A stretch of 64,000 nt of DNA from Tindallia californiensis. GTDB taxonomy: Bacteria > Bacillota > Clostridia > Peptostreptococcales > Tindalliaceae. Below are positions 8,123 through 16,298 of the stretch, piece after piece (within the stretch, counting starts at the first letter, position 1; every line of letters begins with the position of its first letter). The DNA lies in NCBI RefSeq assembly GCF_900107405.1, contig NZ_FNPV01000009.1, forward strand, positions 64,737 to 128,736. Direction: 5' to 3'. The notes under the pieces are model-generated. The model searched no databases and was not told the origin of the DNA. It saw only the letters and a list, made by a program, of their open reading frames with translations. The position numbers and the translations under genes were made by a program.

Positions 8123-9247
8123 CTATACAAATTTTTCTTCTATCAGAAATTCTTCAAATTTCGCCAAGCTTTCTGGTACATTTTTCCGACCATAACCCAT
8201 TCTAAAATATTGGTCTTCCATGTCATAGATCTCAGAAGGCAATAGTAGCACTCCCTTCTTCTCAACAGCCATCTGGCAAAAGTCTTTCACCGGCATGTCC
8301 AGGAGGAGCTTATGATAGGCAACAGGCCCGCAGGTGATCGCTTTTTTCTCAAAGATTTGAGGATACCTGTCAAAAAATTTGTCCACCTGTTTGATGTTTT
8401 CCCGGATAATCTGACGATTCCGCTCCAGCAATTTTTCCCCATGTTTCAGCGCCACTTTTGCCAAAAATTCTGAAGGAGCGGAATTGCAGATGCTCATGTA
8501 ATGCTTAAACTTTACTACTTTTTCAAGTGTTTCATGGTCCTTTGACACCAGCCATCCCACCCGAAGACCAGCCAGGCCGTAGGCTTTGGACATTACTCCC
8601 AGGGAGGCGCATTTGTCATAATGATCCGCCATCCAATCCCGCTTTTCTCCCTCCAGTTCCAAACCCTTATAAACTTCATCGGAAAACAGGTAGAGGTCAT
8701 GTTTTTTGCAGATAGCACACAATCGCTTTATTTCATCATTGGTAAAGGTGTATCCGGTAGGGTTATTGGGTGAAGTGATGGCAATGAGTTTTGTGTTGGG
8801 CTTGATCAAAGCTTCCAATTCATCAAAATCCATTTCCCAATGAGTTCCCTTATCCCGAATATACCATTTGGAACACTCACAATTTGGAATGGAGTTGGCC
8901 ACTTCATAAGCAGACTGATAATTAGGGTACATGGCAATCATATGATCCCCTTCCCCTAGCATCACATTCATATATCCGAAAATAGCTTCCTGAGCTCCAT
9001 GAAAAGCCAGCACATCTTCATCGGTCATGTTTTGGTACAGCTTGGCAATGAGTTTTCTCAACTCCGGATCTCCCCAGGTTTCTGTATAGCCAAGCCACTG
9101 GTTCATAAATTCTTCCTGGGCCTCTGGTTCAAGTGCCAGCAGCTCGCCTGTTGACATAGCTTCGCAGTCAGACTGGGTAAGGAGATAGGGTGCGGTAAAC
9201 TCATACTTCCCAAAATAACATTCCAGTTTAAAATCATTCATTTGCAT
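8123..9247 (-). CDS. Class I/II PLP-dependent aminotransferase
   Basis: This 374-aa fold-type I aminotransferase has the substrate/cofactor motif ITSPNNPTGYTF, the aspartate of SDEVYKGLE and the Schiff-base lysine in MSKAYGLAGLRVGW. It would transfer an amino group between an amino acid and a 2-oxo acid; the sequence does not tell me the substrate. The gene stands alone between the hydrogenase region and small genes, so context gives no pathway. ATG 9247 follows AAAGGGGGA; a second in-frame ATG two codons on is possible. Family assignment is secure, function is not. Confidence 0.85.
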   Translation of the reverse strand: MQMNDFKLECYFGKYEFTAPYLLTQSDCEAMSTGELLALEPEAQEEFMNQWLGYTETWGDPELRKLIAKLYQNMTDEDVLAFHGAQEAIFGYMNVMLGEGDHMIAMYPNYQSAYEVANSIPNCECSKWYIRDKGTHWEMDFDELEALIKPNTKLIAITSPNNPTGYTFTNDEIKRLCAICKKHDLYLFSDEVYKGLELEGEKRDWMADHYDKCASLGVMSKAYGLAGLRVGWLVSKDHETLEKVVKFKHYMSICNSAPSEFLAKVALKHGEKLLERNRQIIRENIKQVDKFFDRYPQIFEKKAITCGPVAYHKLLLDMPVKDFCQMAVEKKGVLLLPSEIYDMEDQYFRMGYGRKNVPESLAKFEEFLIEEKFV

Positions 9248-9264
9248 GGATCCGTTCCCCCTTT

Positions 9265-9477
9265 TTACTTGAATAGTTTCTTTATGACACTGAATAGATC
9301 AAAGGTAGTTTTTTTATACACTTTATTCTTAATTGCTCTTTTGGGATTCTTTGCGTATCCCATACCTTTCATACCATACAGAGGATTAACCGCTCCTTTT
9401 GCTTTTCGCTTTAGCTTTCCTGTGGTTCTTGCCTTTACTCGTTTCTTCAAGCTAGGTGTGCGCATTCCTATTTTCAT
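9265..9477 (-). CDS. Small basic protein of unknown function (70 aa)
   Basis: A lysine- and arginine-rich 70-aa protein, with KTPSLKKR-like and NPLYGMKGMGYAKNPKRA stretches and no transmembrane segment. I have seen similar N-terminal sequences in short uncharacterised Firmicutes proteins, some of them phage-associated, but cannot give a function. CAAGGAGC lies 7 nt before the ATG. It is 17 bp upstream of the aminotransferase start on the same strand, so the two may be co-transcribed. Confidence 0.6.
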   Translation of the reverse strand: MKIGMRTPSLKKRVKARTTGKLKRKAKGAVNPLYGMKGMGYAKNPKRAIKNKVYKKTTFDLFSVIKKLFK

Positions 9478-9542
9478 TCTTAGGCTCCTTGTATAATGTA
9501 TTTAGGTTAATAAAGGCAACCTATAAGCCTTTGAGTCCTGCA

Positions 9543-9568
9543 AGATCATACACTTAAGTGTATGATCT
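9543..9568. repeat. Perfect 26-bp palindrome
   Basis: AGATCATACACTT is followed directly by its reverse complement. It lies between the 3' end of the MazG-like gene and the small basic protein gene. There is no good T-run on the minus strand, so it could be a weak terminator or a protein-binding site. Confidence 0.85.
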
Positions 9569-9622
9569 ATTTATTAGAGTGCCTGGCTGACAAAAAAACA
9601 TCGTAGTCATGCCCTTAATCTA

Positions 9623-9937
9623 TTAATACACTTTTATCAGCTTAATTCCTTTTAAGAAGCCACCCCTTTCGTCCCTTTTTTTAGCTCTCATCTTTTCCAG
9701 CTCATCGAAATCTATGTTTCGATGATGCACAATTCCATGAATCACTTCCAAAATGTCAGCAAGCTCTTCGATGCTATTGCTTTCAAGATATTCTTCTACT
9801 TCCTCTGCTAATTTTTTGTTTAATAGTTGCATCAGTTCTTCGCCTGTTACTCTTTTCGTTACACATTTTTTATGACTTTCTTCAATGATGGTAGGTATTT
9901 CATCTCTGATTAGTTTGTTATATAGGATCTCTCCCAT
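9623..9937 (-). CDS. MazG-like nucleoside triphosphate pyrophosphohydrolase
   Basis: This 104-aa all-alpha NTP-PPase-like protein starts with YNKLIRDEIPTII. It contains the metal-binding helix pattern EEVEEY...EELADILEVIHG and ends in RGGFLKGIKLIKVY, the pattern of the small phosphoribosyl-ATP pyrophosphohydrolase-like/MazG family. Such enzymes hydrolyse (d)NTPs, often as house-cleaning of damaged nucleotides. There is no his operon here, so a role in histidine synthesis is unlikely. ATG 9937 has AAAGGAGG upstream. The gene appears monocistronic. Confidence 0.85.
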   Translation of the reverse strand: MGEILYNKLIRDEIPTIIEESHKKCVTKRVTGEELMQLLNKKLAEEVEEYLESNSIEELADILEVIHGIVHHRNIDFDELEKMRAKKRDERGGFLKGIKLIKVY

Positions 9938-10306
9938 TATGACAGACCTCCTTTTCGGGGATGGTATTGGATATCGTTATCATGATTTATGCCCCTTTCA
10001 TCGATAATAAAACCCTTAAACAGCTTGTTTTTAGACAGTACCTATGGGCTTTGATACTGTTTATTACAAGCATACAGGTTGAATATCGTCCCAAAGTTTC
10101 CTATTCCTTCATCATAGCAAACAAACAGATAGTATTTTTGTTTCCATCGCATATACTCGGTTTTCATAAGCTTTTCCATAGGATATCGAATGATTGTACT
10201 AACCATCTACTTTCCATTCCATCAATCATCCTATGAACAACACTACAAAACACATTAGAAAATAATCCTCACAATGAATTTTAGTTTTCTCGTCATGAAT
10301 ATGATG

Positions 10307-10333
10307 ATTATCGTTATTATCGTTATTATCATT
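10307..10333. repeat. 9-bp tandem repeat ATTATCGTT
   Basis: Two perfect copies of ATTATCGTT are followed by ATTATCATT and further ATTGTTG-like sequence. It is intergenic and not in a reading frame I trust. Confidence 0.85.
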
Positions 10334-10357
10334 ATTGTTGTAGTCGTTTTAATATCC

Positions 10358-10385
10358 ATAAGTGAATTATTCAAGCTTGAGCCCG
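10358..10385 (+). repeat. Dispersed 28-bp repeat, copy 3 (diverged)
   Basis: ATAAGTGAATTATTCAAG is followed by CTTGAGCCCG, with about three changes from the other copies. It is 21 bp from copy 4 and in the same orientation. Confidence 0.85.
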
Positions 10386-10406
10386 ACTCACTGATTCAAT
10401 ATGCAC

Positions 10407-10434
10407 GTAAGTGAATTATTCAAGCCTGACCCCA
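10407..10434 (+). repeat. Dispersed 28-bp repeat, copy 4
   Basis: GTAAGTGAATTATTCAAG is followed by CCTGACCCCA. It sits beyond the terminator of the minus-strand gene that ends at 10515. Confidence 0.9.
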
Positions 10435-10451
10435 CATGCCTGCGTATCCAC

Positions 10452-10493
10452 AAAAAAGCCCTAAACAGCTTGTTGCAAGACAGTGCTTAGGGC
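10452..10493 (-). terminator. Rho-independent terminator of the copper-amine-oxidase-domain gene
   Basis: On the minus strand the stem GCCCTAA/TTAGGGC (10487-10493 / 10458-10464) encloses a CTTG/CAAG mini-hairpin and is followed by six Ts. It lies 22 bp after the stop codon of the gene at 10515-11654. Confidence 0.85.
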
Positions 10494-10514
10494 GTTGGAT
10501 TCGCTCGCTATGGT

Positions 10515-11654
10515 TTATAATGGTTTTTCAACGTGTAAGGGGATTTCGATTAAATCTTGAATGCTTCCATCTTTTGCACTCTCTGTAAAAAATTCCAGAA
10601 GTAAGGTTTCTCCAGCTTCTACGGTTTCTGGGATTTCAATGGTTTCTTCAATGGCGCCCCAGTCACCCATGGCTCCGGTGGTGAAGTCAAAAACCAGTTC
10701 CTCTCCTTCTTCGTTAGAAAGACGGTACAAGACATTCCCTTCAAACACATTGGCGATTCCTTCAAAGGTGAAGGAAGTAGCTACCTTTTCCTCCGGTGCC
10801 GGACGGAAGATTTTAATGCCTCGAGATTCTGCCAGTATTGGCGATAAGGTTTCCAGCCCTACCAGTGTTGGAACATAGCTTTCATCTCCTATAACTTCGT
10901 AAACCACTGGTTTCTCTGTAGGTTTCATGGCAAACAGGTCGTAAGGATGGGTGATGGCCTGAGTAACGATATCCTCTTCTCCAGGCTGTGTAAAAGAAAC
11001 TTTTACAATGATTTCTTCTTCAGATTCCATAACCTGTTGAATATCTACAGAATAGCCACCTGTAGGCTTTTCACCGTAAGTAACCAGCAGGTACATTATG
11101 TCCTCAACCACTTTTTCCTGTGCCAGCCAAGTGTTTTGGGAATACTCAATCCATGACGCTATCTCTTCCGGCAGCTCTTCTTGTTCCACTTCCTGAACAA
11201 CCGACAACGCTTCATGATCCGTGGTAATCATCACGCTTCTTGTTTCTTCCTCCCATTTCACGTCAGCACCTAAGGCTTCTGAAACAAAACGAAGAGGCAC
11301 CACGGTTCTGCCTTCCACAATACGGGGCGGCACTTCTAATTCATACGCTTGTCCTTGCAGGATAGCGGTCATCCGATCAATGGTTAACATCATTACCTTG
11401 TCTCCATGATGGGCGGTCACTTTCCGAGTTTCCCCATCCCACTCCAGTTCGGCTCCCAATGCTTCAAAGATAGATCGCATTTCGACCAAGGTTCTGCCAC
11501 TTTCAATAATGGGAGAAACCTCTGGCCTTAATAACTGGCCGTCTACCCTTACTTTCGGTTCACTCTGGTCTATTTCCTCTGCTAGCACCATGGATGTTTG
11601 TGCAAAGAGGAGCAATAAAGCCAATGTTATCAGTAATCCTTTGTTTCGATACAT
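10515..11654 (-). CDS. Secreted copper amine oxidase N-terminal-domain protein
   Basis: The 379-aa protein starts with a signal peptide (MYRNKG, then a leucine-rich core ending near VLAEE). It continues with two tandem copper-amine-oxidase N-terminal-type repeats at about 33-145: the patterns RTLVEMRSIFEALGAELEWD and RTVVPLRFVSEALGADVKWE. Despite the name, this stalk domain in Clostridia is a surface or wall-associated module without oxidase activity. The rest (about 150-379) is unrecognised and acidic, with a beta-rich appearance near the C-terminus (probably a gut- or spore-germination-type immunoglobulin-like fold, low confidence). The ribosome binding site AGGAGG is 7 nt before the ATG. 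Its own terminator follows, so it is monocistronic. Confidence 0.85.
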   Translation of the reverse strand: MYRNKGLLITLALLLLFAQTSMVLAEEIDQSEPKVRVDGQLLRPEVSPIIESGRTLVEMRSIFEALGAELEWDGETRKVTAHHGDKVMMLTIDRMTAILQGQAYELEVPPRIVEGRTVVPLRFVSEALGADVKWEEETRSVMITTDHEALSVVQEVEQEELPEEIASWIEYSQNTWLAQEKVVEDIMYLLVTYGEKPTGGYSVDIQQVMESEEEIIVKVSFTQPGEEDIVTQAITHPYDLFAMKPTEKPVVYEVIGDESYVPTLVGLETLSPILAESRGIKIFRPAPEEKVATSFTFEGIANVFEGNVLYRLSNEEGEELVFDFTTGAMGDWGAIEETIEIPETVEAGETLLLEFFTESAKDGSIQDLIEIPLHVEKPL

Positions 11655-11742
11655 TTTATCTACCTCCTGTAAATCATTATTTTTTATGACTTTCTTATTT
11701 CACTGTATCGCCTGCATCTGTTTTTGTCAACCGAAGGCTATG

Positions 11743-11778
11743 GATGCTCCTATTGATGCTCCTATTGACGCTCCTTGG
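11743..11778. repeat. 12-bp tandem repeat GATGCTCCTATT
   Basis: Two perfect units are followed by one diverged unit (GACGCTCCTTGG). They are flanked by an imperfect inverted repeat, GTCAACCGAAGG ... CCTTGGTTGAC, just upstream of the kinase promoter. Confidence 0.8.
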
Positions 11779-11806
11779 TTGACATAGGTACTCAGCGTGA
11801 TACAAT
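11779..11806 (+). promoter_or_regulatory. Sigma-A promoter of the PhnD-domain histidine kinase gene
   Basis: TTGACA (11779-11784), a 16-nt spacer, then TACAAT (11801-11806). The -35 box overlaps the right arm of the upstream inverted repeat, so a regulator binding there could compete with polymerase. Confidence 0.75.
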
Positions 11807-11857
11807 CAAGAAAGAAATTCCAGACAGTGTTCTATCATGGAGGGAGTGAAGATTCCA

Positions 11858-14173
11858 ATGAAGAAAGAGATTCTGAGACATGGCTTTTGTGATGCCATTT
11901 TTTCAAAGAGAAAGAAAAAAATCAATTACCTTCGGTTTTTCTTCTTATCCCTCTTTTTATGCCTGATCCTCTTAGGAAAAAACATTGATGTTTCAGCAAC
12001 TTTTGATTCCACTGACCCTCCATACACCATTGGAATTTTATCCTTTACAACAAAAGAAGAAACCTTTGAAAAATGGGGAGCGCTAGAAACTTACCTAACA
12101 GAAGAAATAGGTGAAACTAATTTCCAGGTAAAACCCCTTTACTATGAAGAAATGGATGAAGCGGTGGCGACAAATCAAATTGATTTTGTTTTTACAAACC
12201 CGGCACATTATATTGCTTTAAGCAAGGACAACCAATTGCCCGGTCCTATGGCAACTTTGATTGAACTCTATCATCATGAACCTCAGTCTGCTTTTGGTGG
12301 TGTTATTTTTACAAAAGCAGATCCAGAAGCTCCACAAACCCTTCAAAGCCTTCGAGGAAAGCGAATTAGTGCGGTCAGTCAAAATTCTCTGGGAGGTTAT
12401 CAAGCCGCTGCTTATGAGCTTGTGAAAGAAGGGCTGGACCCTTCACGGGATGTAGAAATGATTTTTACCGGTATGCCTCATCGCCTTGCAGTGAAAGAGG
12501 TGCTGGAGGGAAATGCCGAGGTAGGGTTTGTTCGTACTGGTGTGATTGAAAGTATGATTGCTCAGGGCCTTGTCCAAGCCGAAGATCTGCAGATTCTTAA
12601 TCCACAGCATAAGGAGCCCACTCTATTTCTTTCAACAGAGCTTTACCCGGAATGGCCTTTTGTTGCTTTGCCTCATGTAGATCCTATGGTTTCCAAGCAA
12701 GTAGCGGCGGCTCTCTTTTCCATGGAGCCAGACAGCATAACGGCTCAGGAGGTTGGTATCTACGGTTTTGGAATACCTTCCAGCTATCTTAACGTGGAGG
12801 AAATGATGCGAGCACTTCGGGTGCCACCCTTTGATGCGGCTCAACCAGTCAGAGCTATTGATATATGGACTCAGTATCGGGATGTGATCTTAGTGGCATT
12901 GGTGCTGGGGTTAACACTCTTTGTCTATAATGGTATGAAACTTCACGGTGGAATGATGGCAGAGAAAAAGAACCGGGAGTTGGAAGCTCTGATGACTCAG
13001 TTGGAAGCTGCCCAAGTGAATCTTCAGCAAGCCAAGGAAGAAGCGGAGCAGGCAAGCCAGGTGAAAAGTCAGTTTTTGGCTAATATGAGTCATGAAATCC
13101 GCACCCCCATGAACGGTATTATTGGTTTTTTAACCTTATTAGAAGAAACCGACACCAACCAACAACAACAAGAGTATATTGATGATATCAAGACTTCCAG
13201 CAAAACCTTATTAAAGCTGATCAATGATATTTTGGACCTAAGCAAAATGGAAGCCGGCAAGGTTGAACTGGAACATATTTCTTACCATCTTCCGTCTACC
13301 ATTCAAGAAACCGTAGAGGTTCATCGTCATTGGGCTCAGAGCAAAGAGGTGGAATTGTCACTTCATTTTCACCCCGGATTTCCCCAGCAAGTTAACGGTG
13401 ATCCGATGCGCCTATTTCAAATCGTGAATAATTTGGTAAGTAATGCGATTAAGTTTACTGAACAAGGACAAGTCACTGTCCATGGTAGAGTGAAAGAACA
13501 AGAGGAAGGTACGGCTACCGTCGAAATCAGCGTCCAAGACACAGGGATTGGTATTTCAGAGGAAGCACAGCCAACCCTTTTTGACGCCTTTTCCCAAGCC
13601 GATTCTTCGAATACTCGGAAGTACGGAGGTACTGGATTGGGTCTTGCCATTACCAGAGACCTTATTAAACGGATGAATGGAACCATTGATGTTCATAGTA
13701 AGCTTGGGGAGGGCAGTACTTTTAGAGTGACTTTTCCCGTAGAAATAGATGACGAAGAAGCATTGGATTCCGATCTGTTATCCCCTTTGCCACCGAATCA
13801 AGGAGTTGCAAACAGCCAGAAGGCTATAACCAACGAAACTTCCGCAGGATCTGAAGAAACCCGAGAGAGCATTCTGGAGCAATTGATAAAAGATACTGGA
13901 TTTGACCGGACTACGGCAAGTTCTTTGCTGGAAGAAGGGATTCAGTCTTGTTTCGAACTCAGTGCTACTGCCCTTGAAACTTTCCAGTCAAGGGATCTGC
14001 CGAAGGTGAAAGAACAGCTTCATGCGATCAAAGGCTTAGCCGGAAACTTAAGAATGACCAGTATTTCTCAATGGGCTGCTGAAGGAGAAGGGATGACGAA
14101 AAAAGAAGATTTTCAAAACCTTCACCCCTGTCTCTTGAAAATTCACCATAGGCTGGAAGAATGGCAAGCCTAA
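11858..14173 (+). CDS. Hybrid-like sensor histidine kinase with extracellular PhnD-type binding domain and C-terminal HPt
   Basis: Domains of this 771-aa protein in order: an N-terminal membrane segment (about 28-48), a PhnD-like periplasmic-binding-fold domain outside the membrane (about 60-310, with TIGILSFTTKEE and DFVFTNPAHYIAL), a second membrane segment (about 345-362), a coiled coil, HisKA with SHEIRTPMNGIIGF, HATPase with NNLVSNAIKFT and GTGLGLAI, and a C-terminal HPt with HAIKGLAGNLRM. It lacks the receiver domain that usually sits between kinase and HPt, and no response regulator gene lies beside it. The binding domain belongs to the phosphate/phosphonate/oxyanion family, so a small anion is the likely ligand (inference). 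ATG 11858 is preferred over 11837 because GGAGGGAG lies between them. Confidence 0.9.
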   Translation: MKKEILRHGFCDAIFSKRKKKINYLRFFFLSLFLCLILLGKNIDVSATFDSTDPPYTIGILSFTTKEETFEKWGALETYLTEEIGETNFQVKPLYYEEMDEAVATNQIDFVFTNPAHYIALSKDNQLPGPMATLIELYHHEPQSAFGGVIFTKADPEAPQTLQSLRGKRISAVSQNSLGGYQAAAYELVKEGLDPSRDVEMIFTGMPHRLAVKEVLEGNAEVGFVRTGVIESMIAQGLVQAEDLQILNPQHKEPTLFLSTELYPEWPFVALPHVDPMVSKQVAAALFSMEPDSITAQEVGIYGFGIPSSYLNVEEMMRALRVPPFDAAQPVRAIDIWTQYRDVILVALVLGLTLFVYNGMKLHGGMMAEKKNRELEALMTQLEAAQVNLQQAKEEAEQASQVKSQFLANMSHEIRTPMNGIIGFLTLLEETDTNQQQQEYIDDIKTSSKTLLKLINDILDLSKMEAGKVELEHISYHLPSTIQETVEVHRHWAQSKEVELSLHFHPGFPQQVNGDPMRLFQIVNNLVSNAIKFTEQGQVTVHGRVKEQEEGTATVEISVQDTGIGISEEAQPTLFDAFSQADSSNTRKYGGTGLGLAITRDLIKRMNGTIDVHSKLGEGSTFRVTFPVEIDDEEALDSDLLSPLPPNQGVANSQKAITNETSAGSEETRESILEQLIKDTGFDRTTASSLLEEGIQSCFELSATALETFQSRDLPKVKEQLHAIKGLAGNLRMTSISQWAAEGEGMTKKEDFQNLHPCLLKIHHRLEEWQA

Positions 14174-14197
14174 CCATTTGAATAAGGAGTGTTGACC

Positions 14198-14602
14198 ATG
14201 AGCTTAAAAAAGAAACCTTCCCCATCCATAGACCAATGGCTCAAAGAAGCCAAGAGAGATTCCAGCGCCACCCAGGTAGGTATGTTCCTAACTCATAATG
14301 GTGTCGTCAGAGAAACACCAAAAGCCCAGGTGCGTCAAGGGATTCATGATGGTACTTCTGTAAAGGGCATGACCTTTTCCTATGATGCTGAAAAGGTTGA
14401 CCATGCCATCGCTGAAGCAAGAGAATTAGAAGGAATCTTCTATCTTCGTGTATGGCTCAATGAAGGAGAACTCGAAGTAGGTGACGATATTATGTATATC
14501 CTCATTGGCGGTGACATCCGGCCGAACGTGGTCCATGGTCTCCAGTTTCTTGTGGAGAAAATTAAAACTCAGTGTGTGACTGAAATAGAAACTATCTCTT
14601 AG
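14198..14602 (+). CDS. moaE: MoaE-like molybdopterin synthase large-subunit protein
   Basis: This 134-aa protein resembles MoaE, which with MoaD inserts the dithiolene sulfurs into precursor Z during molybdenum cofactor synthesis. The family features are VGMFLTHNGVVRETPK near the N-terminus, the AEARELEGIFYLRVWLNEGELEVGDD core and a V-HGLQFLVEKIKT end. It belongs to the short MoaE-like group found alone in anaerobes; no moaD, moaA or moaC is in view, so a full pathway role is uncertain. ATG 14198 has AAGGAG at good spacing. It lies 24 nt after the kinase gene, so the two are probably co-transcribed. Its 3' end overlaps that of the convergent pirin gene by 4 nt. Confidence 0.8.
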   Translation: MSLKKKPSPSIDQWLKEAKRDSSATQVGMFLTHNGVVRETPKAQVRQGIHDGTSVKGMTFSYDAEKVDHAIAEARELEGIFYLRVWLNEGELEVGDDIMYILIGGDIRPNVVHGLQFLVEKIKTQCVTEIETIS

Positions 14603-15477
14603 AAATTTTCTGTGCCAAAGTTTCCTTCCCGATAATCCTGAAAAGCTTGATCCAGTTCTTCCTGGGTATTCATGACAAAAGGGCCGCCTGCTACAGCCGG
14701 CTCTTTTAGTGGTTCTCCGCTAAGAACCATCAGCTTCACACCGGACTTCCCAGCTTTAATTCGAATTTTTCCTTCCTGGTTTTCAAAAAGAATAAAATCC
14801 TTGTGTTCGCTGTCGGCACCGTTTATTTCAGCCTTGCCTCCGGTTATAATCATGCCTGTGTTATAGTCTCCCGGCTCTTCAAAGAGAACCTCACTTCCAC
14901 TAATTAGGTCCATCCAGTAAATATTCATGGGTGAATAAGTCATAGCTGGGCCTTTCACTCCGCCGAACTCGCCTGATACAACAGTGACATTTCCTGCGCC
15001 ATCCGCCAGTTCCGCTTTTCCTAGTTTTGCGTTGGGTAAATCCTGATACCTGCCTGGTACGTATTTATCTTTTTTAGGTAAGTTTACCCATAGTTGTATC
15101 ATATGAAAAATACCGCCCCGGTTCAAAAATGCTTTTTCATGGTATTCCTTATGCATAATGCCGCCGCCAGCCGTCATCCACTGAACATCGCCAGGGTAGA
15201 TGATGCCATGATTTCCGGCATTATCATGATGCTCTACCGCCCCTTCAAAAGCAAAGGTAACGGTTTCGATCCCCCGATGAGGATGGGGCCCAATCCCTCG
15301 GGAGGTTTCTGAAGGCGGGAAGTTTCTTGGTATGTTGTAATCCATCAGTGCAAAAGGCGAGAATCGTTGCAACAGGTTTCTGCCTCCTGGAAAATAGTTT
15401 CTAACCAAAAATCCATTTCCTACCCAATGTTCTTTTTCTATGACAAACTTTTCTTCAATCGGTCTTAATGCTGTCAT
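14599..15477 (-). CDS. Pirin family protein
   Basis: This 292-aa bicupin pirin has the metal-site pattern of the N-terminal cupin, GIGPHPHRGIETVTFAFEG-like, with EHHDN further on. It also has the typical GDVQWMTAGGGIMHKE segment. Bacterial pirins include quercetinase-like enzymes and regulators of central metabolism; no specific role can be assigned here. ATG 15477 was chosen over upstream starts because AAGGAGAG lies 9 nt before it. The neighbours (nitroreductase, HAD phosphatase) suggest a loose redox or stress group. Confidence 0.93.
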   Translation of the reverse strand: MTALRPIEEKFVIEKEHWVGNGFLVRNYFPGGRNLLQRFSPFALMDYNIPRNFPPSETSRGIGPHPHRGIETVTFAFEGAVEHHDNAGNHGIIYPGDVQWMTAGGGIMHKEYHEKAFLNRGGIFHMIQLWVNLPKKDKYVPGRYQDLPNAKLGKAELADGAGNVTVVSGEFGGVKGPAMTYSPMNIYWMDLISGSEVLFEEPGDYNTGMIITGGKAEINGADSEHKDFILFENQEGKIRIKAGKSGVKLMVLSGEPLKEPAVAGGPFVMNTQEELDQAFQDYREGNFGTENF

Positions 15478-15578
15478 GTTTACGATCTCTCCTTTGCTCT
15501 TTTTCATTCGATGCTTACTTTCCATCACCTTACCGTAATTTTTCTCGCTTCTTATGATTTTTGCTCTTTTCTCTTTCC

Positions 15579-16145
15579 TTAAGGACGGTCCATTATTTCT
15601 TTGATCGATTTACGCAACCCGGGGGCTTCTTTCTTTTGAAGATCCAGATTCAGATTTTCTTTGTTCCCATAGTACCCCATGGCTACAGCCGCAATAATGG
15701 ATATCCCTTCATCAAGCTCAAAGGCTTCCCTAATTTGATCCACACTAAAGCCAGCCATGGCATGGGTCTGCAACCCTCTTCGGTTTGCTTCCAGGCTAAG
15801 AAATCCCCAGGAAGTACCAGCGTCAAAAAGGTGCCATCGGTTATCTTTATCATTTTTAACAAACTGTTTCTTCGAGGTGATGATCATTAGCACCGGTGCT
15901 TGAGATGCCCATTCCTGGTTGGCTCCCACAAGAGCATCTAGTATTTGGGAGTAGGCTTTCTCCCCCTTCATGGCTACGATATAACGCCAGGGTTGTTCAT
16001 TAAAGCAGGAGGGTGCGTACCGTGCAGCTTCCATAACACCCATTAGATCTTCCTCGGATACATACCTTTCTGGATCAAAAGCTCTGGGCGACCACCGGTC
16101 CTTAACTTCTTTCAGAATTTCATAGTCAAAAGTTCTGGTTGACAT
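15579..16145 (-). CDS. Nitroreductase family protein
   Basis: This 188-aa FMN-dependent nitroreductase-fold protein has RWSPRAFDPERYVSEEDL and EAARYAPSCFNEQPWRYIV near the N-terminus. These are the flavin-contact regions of the family (R-SxRxF and A-PSxxNxQPWRF). Such enzymes use NAD(P)H to reduce nitro groups, quinones or flavins. ATG 16145 has AAGGAGG 6 nt upstream, and the longer frame is not needed. A tandem 16-bp repeat lies about 90 bp upstream. Confidence 0.93.
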   Translation of the reverse strand: MSTRTFDYEILKEVKDRWSPRAFDPERYVSEEDLMGVMEAARYAPSCFNEQPWRYIVAMKGEKAYSQILDALVGANQEWASQAPVLMIITSKKQFVKNDKDNRWHLFDAGTSWGFLSLEANRRGLQTHAMAGFSVDQIREAFELDEGISIIAAVAMGYYGNKENLNLDLQKKEAPGLRKSIKEIMDRP

Positions 16146-16236
16146 GTTTTTCCTCCTTCTCATCGATTCATCCTATCGCTGTCCTTTGAATATCTTTACT
16201 CCTCATCTCTTTCACGTTTTTCTTCATAGTTGCTTC

Positions 16237-16268
16237 GCAATTGTAACATTTAGCAATTGTAACATTTA
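16237..16268 (-). repeat. Tandem 16-bp direct repeat upstream of the nitroreductase gene
   Basis: Two perfect consecutive copies, each TAAATGTTACAATTGC on the minus strand. The position, 92-123 bp before the ATG, suits a regulator-binding site; the TACAAT inside a unit could also act as a -10 box. Confidence 0.85.
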
Positions 16269-16298
16269 AGAGATGTTTTTTAATCCACATTATATAGC

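Larger units (their letters stand above)
9938..10514. other. AT-rich intergenic region with repeats and a decayed terminator copy
   Basis: No secure gene in 577 bp. It holds two copies of the dispersed repeat, a 9-bp tandem repeat and a terminator. A second sequence near 10004-10050 is clearly related to that terminator: both share ACTGTCT and CAAGCTGTTTA in the same order on the minus strand. On the minus strand near 10163-10038 a 41-codon frame (start MKTEYMRWKQKYYLFV) ends just before this second hairpin. It has only a weak ribosome binding site, and I do not call it. Confidence 0.5.

Noticed and set aside
9961-10236. A 91-codon plus-strand frame in the AT-rich gap
   Set aside because: No ribosome binding site, low-complexity hydrophobic composition, and the opposite strand is equally open in short frames.
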